From the NCBI GenBank assembly GCA_016933095.1, contig JAFGBP010000020.1, positions 1 to 30,488 on the forward strand: a stretch of DNA of 30,488 bases. Reading direction: 5' to 3'. The translations under genes were made by a program, and so were the position numbers. Each line of letters starts with the position of its first letter. Positions within the stretch are counted from its first letter, which is position 1. Shown piece after piece: positions 7,204 to 13,401 of the stretch. Source of the DNA: Candidatus Woesearchaeota archaeon. Lineage in GTDB: Archaea; Nanobdellota; Nanobdellia; Woesearchaeales; SM23-78. The notes beneath the pieces were generated by a model. The model was not told where the DNA came from. It saw only the letters and a program-made list of their open reading frames with translations, and searched no databases.

Positions 7204-8678
7204 CAGATCTTGCACCCCGTAGAGGCGTATATGAGGGCTCCTTTCTCATATACTAGATTGAAGCAGTCTCCCTCAGCATAGAAAAGGCTTGTTATGTTAT
7301 ATTGCTCCTGGGTCTTCCTGGAGAGGAAGACGTAATCGACCCCGTATGCGGTTGTGAGCCTGACAGCTTCTGACTCTAGCCTTGAGCGGAACAAGGAGTC
7401 GATGTCTTTCTTAACTTGGTCAGCGTTGTTTATGAACAGGAAGTTCGAGTCTGCAGCGTTCTTTCTCTTTGCCTCGTAGTTTATCAGGAATCCTTCCTCG
7501 ATCCTTCCCAGGATTGTTGCGTTGTCGGCAGTATTTTCGCGGAGCCAGGCCAGTGCCTCGAGGTCCTCTGCGTATTGCGGCGTGTAGCTTACTGTGGAGA
7601 AGAAAGGGGCAACTGATGTCAGGAGGAATAAGATTAAGACGGCCGTGGCCAGCAGGAAAGATAGGCTGGCAACCTTTGTCCTTGCTACTTTTACGCTCGC
7701 GATCTTCATGGTGTAAGAAGAAAGTATTATCATGTTCACGCTTAAGAAGAGAAGTCCTGTCGTGAGCTGAACTAACCTTAGCCATAAAGCTAGGAATGAG
7801 GCCAGGGCAAACCCGGCAAATAGCAGGGCATCCCTATTCTTGCTGTCAAAGACTAGGTGATATGCGGCGTATATCCCTAATAATAAGGGGATTACTCCGA
7901 CGGCGTACAGTACCTCGACAAAGCTTACCTCATGGAAATAAGTCAATAGAAGCGTTTGCGGCAGGTTACCCCATAATATGCTGAGGCCGTGCGCTAGGAA
8001 AGCTTTCTTGTAGAGGAGCGTGAAGAACCATAATGACAGCAGGAAGAGAAAGACCGTCATCTCAACCTCTCGCCCGTGAGGCTTCTGCTTTTCCAGGAAT
8101 AGCATTAAAAAGTAGAATAGCAAGCCGAAGAGGAATATGAATATGTCAACGGATGTGAGGAGGAGTAGGATCGAGATCATGAGTCCTACCGCGGCGAAGC
8201 GCTCATCCTCTATCTTCAGGATGGAGTAGCTGAGCAGGAATACGAGCAGCAGGCTCAAGGCGTGCGTTGGAAAGCTCGCCATCTCGAAGTACATGACGGG
8301 CACGAATCCTGCAAAAACTGATGAGATGAGGGCTATAGTGCTGTTCTTTGTGATCTCCTTCGTGATCATGTACGTAACTATGACTATCAAGGCAAAGCAC
8401 AGGCTAGTGACTACTTTTGCAGCCAGTTCAAGCCCGAGGAAGAACGAGAATAACGCAATCACGTAGTGGAACAGCGGCGGGAAGAGGAATGTTCGGCCGC
8501 CGTAGCTTAGCGGGTCTTGGAACAATGGAAGGCCTGTGTGGGCTATGGCATCGGCCTGCCTGAGCACGAAGTAGGAATCGTTGTCATAGCTCTGGAGCGG
8601 CAAGGTGTAGGCCAGCCTTATGCCTAGTATGAGCAGGAATATTATGGCCACTCCGATCTGTTCTCTCGTCAGCTTCAT
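7203..8678 (-). CDS. Polytopic GT-C (STT3/AglB-like) membrane protein, paralogue
   Basis: 491 residues with many membrane helices. Right after the first helix comes LPLQSYDNDSYFVLRQADAI, matching the first catalytic loop of STT3/AglB oligosaccharyltransferases and other GT-C enzymes (acidic pair then Y-x-x-R). The soluble tail begins LEALAWLRENTADNATILG and continues RIEEGFLINYEAKRKNAADSN. In AglB the aligned segment reads WLRENTP...WWDYGYWI...D. The framework is conserved but the WWDYG substrate-binding motif is gone, so it may be a glycosyltransferase or a divergent OST subunit. The start is leaderless, 31 bases after a TATA-like TTTTTAAG (about 8702-8709, minus). It forms an operon with the following paralogue (one-base overlap). 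Confidence 0.65.
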   Translation of the reverse strand: MKLTREQIGVAIIFLLILGIRLAYTLPLQSYDNDSYFVLRQADAIAHTGLPLFQDPLSYGGRTFLFPPLFHYVIALFSFFLGLELAAKVVTSLCFALIVIVTYMITKEITKNSTIALISSVFAGFVPVMYFEMASFPTHALSLLLVFLLSYSILKIEDERFAAVGLMISILLLLTSVDIFIFLFGLLFYFLMLFLEKQKPHGREVEMTVFLFLLSLWFFTLLYKKAFLAHGLSILWGNLPQTLLLTYFHEVSFVEVLYAVGVIPLLLGIYAAYHLVFDSKNRDALLFAGFALASFLALWLRLVQLTTGLLFLSVNMIILSSYTMKIASVKVARTKVASLSFLLATAVLILFLLTSVAPFFSTVSYTPQYAEDLEALAWLRENTADNATILGRIEEGFLINYEAKRKNAADSNFLFINNADQVKKDIDSLFRSRLESEAVRLTTAYGVDYVFLSRKTQEQYNITSLFYAEGDCFNLVYEKGALIYASTGCKI

Positions 8679-8723
8679 AAGAGGAGAATACTGGTTTGGG
8701 GCTTAAAAAGGTTGCTAAAACAA

Positions 8724-8846
8724 GGCCTCTGTAGAATAAGTGCCCTCAAGCGAGCATTCAGTTAGCATGAGCGGCTGAAGAAGACTCGTAATCTTGTTCG
8801 GATTGGCGTTCGGTGCGAACAGGGCACGATGAAATTCTACAGAGCC
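8724..8846 (+). mobile_element. Divergent single-unit member of the repeat family
   Basis: 123 bases, the same length as the single-unit copies at 10332 and 21270. An 11-bp perfect inverted repeat (CTCTGTAGAAT at 8727-8737, ATTCTACAGAG at 8834-8844) extends to GGC...GCC ends with one extra C on the left. Inside is an 88-base unit (8740-8827) beginning GTGCCCT and ending AGGGCAC. Outside the ends it has little identity to the other units, yet AGACTCG falls at unit positions 43-49 and CGGT at 72-75, exactly as in the others. Flanks TAAAACAAG (8716-8724) and AAAAACAAG (8847-8855) match at 8 of 9 bases, a probable target duplication. It fills most of the gap 8679-8883. Confidence 0.7.
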
Positions 8847-8883
8847 AAAAACAAGGGCTATGTTCAGATTCGACGCCTTAGAA

Positions 8884-9225
8884 TCACAGGTACTTCACGA
8901 ACTTGTTGTCCTTGTCGACTAGGATGTTCTTGGCCTTTACTGGCTGTTCTGAGAGCCCGAACCCCATGATGATGACTTCCTCGCCTTTCGTGATGAGGTG
9001 GGATGCTGCTCCGTTCATGCAGATGATGCCTGATCCTCTCTTTCCTTTTATGGTGTAGGTCTCTAGCCTGGCACCGGATGTGTTGCTCACGACCATTACC
9101 TTCTGTCCTTCCCAGAGGCCTGACTTTTCGAGCAGCGCCTCGTCTATGGTGATGCTCCCAACATAATTAAGATTAGCGTCTGTCACGGTCGCCTTGTGGA
9201 TCTTGGATATAAGGACTTCTCGCAT
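8884..9225 (-). CDS. panD: Aspartate 1-decarboxylase (pyruvoyl-dependent)
   Basis: Converts L-aspartate to beta-alanine for pantothenate and coenzyme A synthesis. 113 residues from the ATG at 9225. It follows the bacterial PanD pattern: SKIHKATVTDANLNYVGS with the Gly23-Ser24 self-cleavage site that makes the pyruvoyl cofactor, then ARLETYTIKGKRGSG with the conserved tyrosine and arginine, then MNGAASHL. An upstream in-frame TTG (9243) would add six residues, but a TATA box CTTTATAAGC (about 9247-9256, minus) places the transcript start next to 9225, so the leaderless ATG is preferred. A bacterial-type PanD in an archaeon suggests transfer or an early acquisition. No other pantothenate genes lie nearby. 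Confidence 0.92.
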   Translation of the reverse strand: MREVLISKIHKATVTDANLNYVGSITIDEALLEKSGLWEGQKVMVVSNTSGARLETYTIKGKRGSGIICMNGAASHLITKGEEVIIMGFGLSEQPVKAKNILVDKDNKFVKYL

Positions 9226-9284
9226 GAGCAGGAAATACTGCAAGAGAGCTTATAAAGGTTGTTGAAATAGTCAAGGGATAGGCC

Positions 9285-9366
9285 GGCGCTGGTTCGAGCT
9301 AGCATTGGATTAAGCGCCGCGCGAGAAGATTAAAGAAAAAAAATCAGGAATGTAAAAAAGTTTTTT
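9285..9366 (-). terminator. T-rich terminator region and hairpin downstream of the PRC-barrel gene
   Basis: Read on the minus strand, two T-tracts (within 9335-9366) follow the PRC-barrel stop directly and look like archaeal oligo-T terminators. A hairpin with stem GGCGCT/AGCGCC (9285-9290 and 9313-9318) and a 22-base loop comes next, before the panD promoter. Confidence 0.45.
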
Positions 9367-9367
9367 C

Positions 9368-9634
9368 TTATTCGTCGTCTGCGCCGTAGTTGGGGACTGC
9401 TGTCCTGTTGATGATCATTATGTCTCCCATGCTCTTGACGAGCTGGTGGGGCACGATGACTCCCTTGGCGCTTCCGAGAACCTTGTTCAGGAAGCTGTTC
9501 CTTGTCGACTTGATCCTCCAGCCGAATATCTTGTTGTTGGTCAGGATCGCTTCCTCTACATCTCCGAAGTAGTCTCCGTGGTCAGTAAAGACCCTCATCT
9601 CGTAGACTTCAGATATCTTTTTCATCTTAAGCAT
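9368..9634 (-). CDS. PRC-barrel domain protein
   Basis: 88 residues forming a single PRC-barrel: an N-terminal SEVYEMRVFTDHGDYFGDVEEAIL strand pair, IFGWRIKS, and GVIVPHQLVKSMGDIMII. Archaeal stand-alone PRC-barrels are small RNA- or protein-interaction modules (relatives occur next to RimM-like and CdvA-like domains); the partner here is unknown. The start ATG at 9634 has a GGTGGTG ribosome binding site a few bases upstream. The symmetric TATA tract GATTTATAAATC (about 9695-9706) lies upstream on this strand. Convergent or divergent neighbours give no functional clue. Acidic tail GADDE. Confidence 0.8.
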   Translation of the reverse strand: MLKMKKISEVYEMRVFTDHGDYFGDVEEAILTNNKIFGWRIKSTRNSFLNKVLGSAKGVIVPHQLVKSMGDIMIINRTAVPNYGADDE

Positions 9635-9689
9635 TTACACCACCTACTAACCTTTTGAAAATAATTCTTTTATGAAGAGAGAATAGACG

Positions 9690-9760
9690 AATGAGATTTA
9701 TAAATCTTTTGCTCTCATGATGCAGGGGTTAGCAAATCTTATAAATGAGTCATCATTATA
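9690..9760. promoter_or_regulatory. Divergent promoter region, PRC-barrel and thioferritin
   Basis: GATTTATAAATC (about 9695-9706) is a near-palindromic TATA element suitable for the minus-strand PRC-barrel gene. CTTATAAATG (about 9738-9747) serves the plus-strand thioferritin gene, giving it a leader of about 50 bases that ends in a GGGGGATGAG ribosome binding site. Confidence 0.45.
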
Positions 9761-9819
9761 CTTATCTGAAAAGCAAGATAACAGGGGAAGATATAGCGAG
9801 GATATAGGGGGATGAGATA

Positions 9820-10311
9820 ATGGGAACCGTAGGTAGGAAGATAGCAGGAAAGAATGTGGATGAGATCATCAATCTGATGAACAAGGCCTTGGCTGATGAG
9901 TGGCTGGCTTATTACCAGTACTGGGTCGGTGCCCAGGTGGTGAAAGGCCCGATGCGGGCTCATGTCGAAGCAGAGCTCAAGGAGCACGCCGAGGAGGAGC
10001 TGAAGCACGCAAACATGCTTTCTAAGAGGATAATACAGCTTGGAGGCACTCCAATCTTGAACCCTTCTGAGTGGGTGAAGCTGAGCAACTGCAAGTATGA
10101 CGAGCCCAAGGATCCTCACGTCATGAGCGTCTTGAAGCAGAACATCAAGGGCGAGCAGTGCGCCATTGCCGTGTACAAAAAGCTCTTGGAGAAGGTCATG
10201 GCGTCCCAGGATTTCATCTCTGTCAACATGGTCAGGAAGATCATGGAGGACGAGGTGGAGCACGAGGATGACTTGGAAGCCCTGAAGGAAGACCTCGAGC
10301 TCACGAAGTGA
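9820..10311 (+). CDS. Dps-like thioferritin (DPSL family)
   Basis: A 163-residue four-helix ferritin-like protein. Iron ligands of the bacterioferritin-type centre appear as DEW (E27), EEELKHAN (E60, H63), GEQC (E112) and EDEVEHE (E144, H148). Two cysteines, C91 (LSNCKYDEP) and C114 (EQCAIA), are 23 residues apart beside the metal site, the diagnostic feature of archaeal DPSL proteins (thioferritins). Members of that family assemble into 12-subunit cages that consume hydrogen peroxide and store iron. Length matches. The gene has an SD and a TATA box. A copy of the mobile repeat starts 20 bases after the stop codon. Confidence 0.88.
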   Translation: MGTVGRKIAGKNVDEIINLMNKALADEWLAYYQYWVGAQVVKGPMRAHVEAELKEHAEEELKHANMLSKRIIQLGGTPILNPSEWVKLSNCKYDEPKDPHVMSVLKQNIKGEQCAIAVYKKLLEKVMASQDFISVNMVRKIMEDEVEHEDDLEALKEDLELTK

Positions 10312-10331
10312 TTAGGGGCCACATGATTTTA

Positions 10332-10454
10332 GGCTCTGTTCAAAGAGTAGCCCCTGGCTGCGCATAAGAGTCGGAAAGCAATTAACCTAGACTCGGCAAA
10401 AGGATGTTATTGATAAACGGTAGCAGCGGGCTACGAGAGACTTTTAACAGAGCC
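10332..10454 (+). mobile_element. Single-unit copy of the 88-base repeat element
   Basis: GGCTCTGTTCAAA (10332-10344) and TTTTAACAGAGCC (10442-10454) form 13-bp inverted ends with one mismatch. The unit is 10347-10434 and differs from the third unit of the 2185 array at only a few bases. Flanks ATGATTTTA (10323-10331) and ATTATTTTA (10457-10465) agree at 8 of 9 bases and read as a target duplication if the element includes the two C residues after 10454. It lies between the thioferritin stop and the TATA box of the next gene (about 10471). Confidence 0.85.
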
Positions 10455-10539
10455 CCATTATTTTAGTAAAATATTTAAAGCTTGCAAGGCAAGAGCATAA
10501 GTATCACGCTAAGTGAGAAAAAGAGGGTGAGATGAGAAA

Positions 10540-10752
10540 ATGGCATTGGATTCAGTTATACTCGCAATCATTATCGGCACCTTGGCAGCGATAGTCTATT
10601 CCTTGAGGATTCTCGTCCTGATGGAACGAAGGATCGCAAAGATCGACATCAATCTGGAGCACATCGTCATGAAGATCGCTAAGGAAGAGGTCCAGATCGA
10701 GAGCGAGGAGAGGCGTATCGAGAAGATGCTCAAGGCCAAGAGGAGGAAGTAA
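10540..10752 (+). CDS. Small membrane-anchored coiled-coil protein
   Basis: 70 residues: one N-terminal membrane helix (about 6-27, VILAIIIGTLAAIVYSLRIL) followed by a charged helix with heptad-like spacing (RRIAKIDINLEHIVMKIAKEE) and a lysine/arginine-rich C-terminus (MLKAKRRK). No catalytic residues are evident. A TATA box ATATTTAAAG (10471-10480) and a GGTGAGATGAG ribosome binding site support expression. The function is unknown; such proteins often act as membrane scaffolds or small regulators. The TATA box lies 16 bases after the repeat element. Confidence 0.65.
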   Translation: MALDSVILAIIIGTLAAIVYSLRILVLMERRIAKIDINLEHIVMKIAKEEVQIESEERRIEKMLKAKRRK

Positions 10753-10753
10753 A

Positions 10754-10805
10754 CGTTTTTCTTTCCATTCTTTCCAAAAATTTTTTAAGCTTTCTTGTTT
10801 TTTGA
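10754..10805 (+). terminator. T-rich terminator
   Basis: Several T-runs (TTTTTC, TTTTTT, TTGTTTTTTG) follow the stop codon of the 70-residue gene, the usual archaeal intrinsic terminator form, with no stable hairpin. Confidence 0.4.
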
Positions 10806-10910
10806 ATGATGCAACAGGCAGATTTTGGCCTTGTTTTCAGGTTTTAGCGGGTGTGAGTTATCATTATACAGCAAGTAAGCCTTAACCATGGTGCAGTTCC
10901 TTACGAGTTC

Positions 10911-11516
10911 ATGATCCATAAGGCGAAATTAGATTCGCTGACAAGCGAGCACTTCGTTGCTCTCAAAAACTATCTGCGCGAGATGTTCTCTTTCTGCCCG
11001 CCAGAGCCTTTCTTCATAGGCCCTAGGAGCTCAAAGCTCAAGTTCAGTATTGGAATAGATCCGAGACGGGTCGAGAACCACGAGGTCATACACCTGGCAA
11101 AGGACGCGCTTGAGTGGAACAGGTTCAGGACTGCGCATTCCAACGTGCAGGCCTTCATGCTATCGCACGACGACAAGACCATTGCAGCCGAAGTCCCTTT
11201 GTGGCTCCACCCATCAGAGTGCGACGAGAACCTGCTCGCGAAGTTCCAGGAACGCTTCCAGGAAGAAGGCCCGCTCTCAGGTCACATTGACCTCGTACGC
11301 ATTGAGGATGGTAAGATATGGATATGGGACTACAAGCCCAAGGCCGACAAGGAGAAGTATGCAAGCACGCAAGTCTACTTCTACGCGCTCATGCTAAGCA
11401 AGAGGACGAAGATACCTCTCGAGAACTTCATGTGCGGCTACTTCGACGACAAGAGCTGCTTCGTGTTCAAGCCTGACGAGAAGTACTTGAGGGAAAGGCA
11501 GACTATGATTAGTTAA
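10911..11516 (+). CDS. PD-(D/E)XK superfamily nuclease, RecB/Cas4-like
   Basis: 201 residues with the active-site pattern of RecB-family nucleases: E94 (AAEVPL), D127 in SGHIDLV, the DYK triad 140-142 (IWIWDYKPK), and Q154-x-Y-x-Y158 (TQVYFYAL), which in Cas4/RecB domains helps bind DNA. The cysteine cluster of the Fe-S Cas4 enzymes is absent, and there is no CRISPR array or cas gene in the window, so a general repair nuclease is the safer reading. The ATG at 10911 is the first possible start after an upstream in-frame stop; there is no strong SD. The 3' end faces a pair of micro-genes on the other strand, with a 10-base gap. Confidence 0.78.
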   Translation: MIHKAKLDSLTSEHFVALKNYLREMFSFCPPEPFFIGPRSSKLKFSIGIDPRRVENHEVIHLAKDALEWNRFRTAHSNVQAFMLSHDDKTIAAEVPLWLHPSECDENLLAKFQERFQEEGPLSGHIDLVRIEDGKIWIWDYKPKADKEKYASTQVYFYALMLSKRTKIPLENFMCGYFDDKSCFVFKPDEKYLRERQTMIS

Positions 11517-11526
11517 TCAGTTTCCC

Positions 11527-11661
11527 TCAAATTGCAGCTTCTAGCCGATGGATAGGCCACACCACTAACGCACCTTCTTCGCTGATGCCCCAGTGGAAAA
11601 AATCACCCACTCGAAATCCATCCGCATCCTTTGTCCCATACTTGTCATATTCGTAATTCAT
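11527..11661 (-). CDS. 44-residue micro-protein, second gene of an overlapping pair
   Basis: From the ATG at 11661 the product is 44 residues (begins MNYEYDKYGTKDADGF, then FRVGDFFHWGISEEGALVV). A GAGGTGGGAG ribosome binding site sits immediately upstream (about 11663-11672, minus) and the start overlaps the stop of the preceding micro-gene as ATGA, implying translational coupling. A longer frame upstream (to 11736) is open but ignores the ribosome binding site. It is rich in aromatic and acidic residues with no membrane helix. The function is not recognised. The arrangement and size would also suit a toxin-antitoxin or small regulatory pair, but nothing in the sequence shows this. Confidence 0.55.
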   Translation of the reverse strand: MNYEYDKYGTKDADGFRVGDFFHWGISEEGALVVWPIHRLEAAI

Positions 11662-11801
11662 GCTCCCACCTCGTAGCGCAGCATGGGCATGGACACCAAG
11701 TCGTCGGCCTTCGGCAGGTGGTGGTGTCTTTCCCAAAACGCCACTCTTTCTTCTTTCATCCTAAGCTCCTTCTCTACGTCGTATACGTCACGCATCTTCA
11801 T
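11658..11801 (-). CDS. 47-residue micro-protein, first gene of an overlapping pair
   Basis: Starts MKMRDVYDVEKELRMKEERV, continues with AFWERHHHLPKADDLVSMPM and ends LRYEVGA. The first half should form a charged helix and HHH lies at 26-28. A consensus GAGGTG ribosome binding site precedes the ATG by six bases (AAAAC between), and a TATA box GTATATAAAC (about 11851-11860, minus) lies 50-57 bases upstream, giving a leader of about 30 bases. Its TGA overlaps the ATG of the next micro-gene. Promoter, SD and stop/start overlap together make a strong case for a real two-gene operon despite the size. No homologue was recognised. Confidence 0.55.
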   Translation of the reverse strand: MKMRDVYDVEKELRMKEERVAFWERHHHLPKADDLVSMPMLRYEVGA

Positions 11802-11844
11802 GTTTTCACCTCGTATCTTACATCCTGAGATGCTAAGTTGAGGC

Positions 11845-11903
11845 CGGGTTGTTTATATACAATTTTAAGGAGAAATCTGATTTGCACTCCATAATATTTA
11901 AAA
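11845..11903. promoter_or_regulatory. Divergent promoters, micro-gene pair and membrane/wHTH pair
   Basis: TTTATATAC (11852-11860) reads as a TATA box for the minus-strand micro-genes. AATATTTAAAAAG (11893-11905) is a TATA box for the plus-strand membrane protein, about 32 bases before its ATG at 11927. Confidence 0.5.
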
Positions 11904-11926
11904 AGTGATTTTTGCACCACTCCTCT

Positions 11927-12589
11927 ATGACATTCTCAACATTGTCGCCTACTTGGTTCTTCGGGTATGACGTGGTCATGGAGCTTGCATTCGCGATCAC
12001 TTGCCTAGTCATATCACTGTTCGCGTTCAAAATATTCAAGGTGACGGACCAGAGGCAGATAAAGCTCTTTGGGATATCATTCGGAATCATATCTGCATCG
12101 TACTTTGCCCAGTCATTGTTCAACTTCTTGATAATATCTGAGCTCAACGAGAACATAAGCGCAGCCATAGAGCTCAATTCGGTATTGCTCTTCGACGCCT
12201 TTGGCATACTAGTCCACGTGATTCTCATGACGACAGGTCTCGCCGTCCTCGCCTACATGACATTGAGGACTGAGAAGGCAAGGATCTTCTGGTTCATGCT
12301 CGCACTCACGATGCTAGGGATCTTTCTAAGCGTGAACAAGATCTACATGTTCTACCTCTTCATGAGCCTCTACTGCATATTCCTAGTCATTCACTTCACA
12401 GAAAACTATTTCAGGCACCGGCAGGGCAAGACGCTTCTCATAGCGTTAGCCTTCCTGTTCCTGCTGTTCGGGAACATTCACTTCCTGATATCAGTAAACC
12501 ACCAACTCTTCTACGTAATCGGCCACGCACTGGAACTGCTCGCGTATGTATTGATAATAATAAACCTGTACCTGGTACTTAGAAAATGA
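11927..12589 (+). CDS. Seven-helix-type membrane protein of a duplicated membrane/wHTH module (copy 1)
   Basis: 220 residues with about seven hydrophobic helices and short loops, no signal-domain or enzyme motif. The start is set at ATG 11927, leaderless relative to the TATA at about 11893; an upstream TTG (11912) is less likely. The stop overlaps the ATG of a winged-helix gene (ATGA), so the two are translationally coupled. A paralogous pair occurs at 18982-19910: the segment FKIFKVTDQRQIKLFGISFG, then ISASYFAQSLF, corresponds there to IHLFRNAFLFFGLSYATRFVF. A membrane sensor transmitting to the winged-helix partner is a reasonable inference but unproven. Confidence 0.6.
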   Translation: MTFSTLSPTWFFGYDVVMELAFAITCLVISLFAFKIFKVTDQRQIKLFGISFGIISASYFAQSLFNFLIISELNENISAAIELNSVLLFDAFGILVHVILMTTGLAVLAYMTLRTEKARIFWFMLALTMLGIFLSVNKIYMFYLFMSLYCIFLVIHFTENYFRHRQGKTLLIALAFLFLLFGNIHFLISVNHQLFYVIGHALELLAYVLIIINLYLVLRK

Positions 12590-12864
12590 ACAAGAAAAGG
12601 GACCGACTTGAGATAATCCACGATATACTGTACGTCGTGAGGGAAAAGAAGGATAAGGCTCTCCAGACGCACATACTCTACAAGTCCAACCTCTCGCACC
12701 AGATGCTAACCGAGTACTTAAGCGAGCTTTTGACGAAGGGCTTCATGATTGAGATGACCGACAAAAAAGGAAAGAAGCACTACGAGCTCACAGACAAAGG
12801 ATACAATTACCTCAAGGACTACAACATCATCAGGGGCTTTGTGGATTCTTACGGGCTCGGTTAG
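12586..12864 (+). CDS. Winged-helix DNA-binding protein of the module (copy 1)
   Basis: 92 residues forming one winged helix-turn-helix domain of the archaeal HTH_45-like type: helix 1 KKRDRLEIIHDILYVVR, recognition region LSHQMLTEYLSELLTKGFM, wing KKGKKHYELTDKGYNYL. It lacks any effector domain, so regulation probably comes from its coupled membrane partner. It overlaps the upstream membrane gene by four bases. The copy at 19626 shares RDRLE-IHDIL, SNLS, DKKG-K and LTDKG, showing the pair was duplicated as a unit. Expected role: local transcription regulator, possibly autoregulatory. Convergent with the hjc gene downstream. Confidence 0.8.
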   Translation: MNKKRDRLEIIHDILYVVREKKDKALQTHILYKSNLSHQMLTEYLSELLTKGFMIEMTDKKGKKHYELTDKGYNYLKDYNIIRGFVDSYGLG

Positions 12865-12881
12865 AAACTAAGCTAATATTC

Positions 12882-13307
12882 TCACGCCAGCCTCTTCTGC
12901 CTATACTTTCCTATCAGCTCTTCGAACGTCAGGCCTTTCTTCTTCGCGAGCTCGTAGTTGACCCCGAATGCCTTGGGGGTTTCTTTTAAGTCTGTGATGT
13001 TCATGAAGAACCAGTGCTCGTTGTCGAAGCGTATCGCGACGATAGGCCGCGCCCCGAAGCTGTTCGCAAAGAGGTCTAGCTGGTTGATCTCATCCTTGTC
13101 GAGGTACTTGGTGTGAGCGTGGATCGCCTTGCATTCTATTGCAAAAAAGAGCTTGCCGTTACCGGCCACGATATCAGGGGAAGGATGCCTTGTGCTCCCG
13201 CTTCCGGCTGCCCTCATGGCAGCGAACCCATTCTCCCATAGAAGGTGTATGAGCTCGCGCTCTGCCTTGCTGCCCTTGGCCTTGCGGCCGCTAAAGCTAA
13301 GACCCAT
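12882..13307 (-). CDS. hjc: Archaeal Holliday junction resolvase
   Basis: 141 residues. Resolves four-way DNA junctions during recombination. The family core is intact: KGSKAERELIHLLWENGFAA with E16, AAGSGSTRHPSPDIVAG with D45, and FAIECKA with E58 and K60, which together form the PD-(D/E)XK metal site; basic residues near the N-terminus contact DNA. Length matches archaeal Hjc. The ATG at 13307 follows a GGGGGG purine-rich ribosome binding site, and a TATA-like TTTTTAAACTCC (about 13344-13355, minus) lies upstream. Divergent from the MFS transporter and convergent with the winged-helix gene. Confidence 0.93.
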   Translation of the reverse strand: MGLSFSGRKAKGSKAERELIHLLWENGFAAMRAAGSGSTRHPSPDIVAGNGKLFFAIECKAIHAHTKYLDKDEINQLDLFANSFGARPIVAIRFDNEHWFFMNITDLKETPKAFGVNYELAKKKGLTFEELIGKYRQKRLA

Positions 13308-13401
13308 TCGATTCCCCCCTTTTCAGGGTTAGATAGGCTTATGGAGTTTAAAAAGTTTGCCAACCAAACAGTTTTAAAGGGGCTTATCTCTCGAAAAGAG
13401 C

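Noticed and set aside
7416..7765. Plus-strand frames within the GT-C genes
   Set aside because: Cys/Arg-rich out-of-frame translations of membrane-protein sequence, with no promoter or SD.
9285..9318. GGTTCGAGC in a hairpin as part of a tRNA gene
   Set aside because: No acceptor or anticodon stem can be built around it. It is better read as a hairpin near a terminator.
10347..10434. The 88-base unit as a tRNA or tRNA-like gene because of its 7-bp end stem
   Set aside because: Neither strand has a T-arm (GGTTCGANTCC) or D-arm at the right positions, and the second stem stacks directly under the first.
11110..11397. Alternative 95-residue frame inside the RecB-like nuclease gene
   Set aside because: Ser/Thr/Arg-rich translation typical of a shifted frame of a real gene, and no start signals.
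10911..11516. RecB-like nuclease as Cas4 of a CRISPR system
   Set aside because: It lacks the Fe-S cysteines, and no CRISPR array or other cas gene is in the window.
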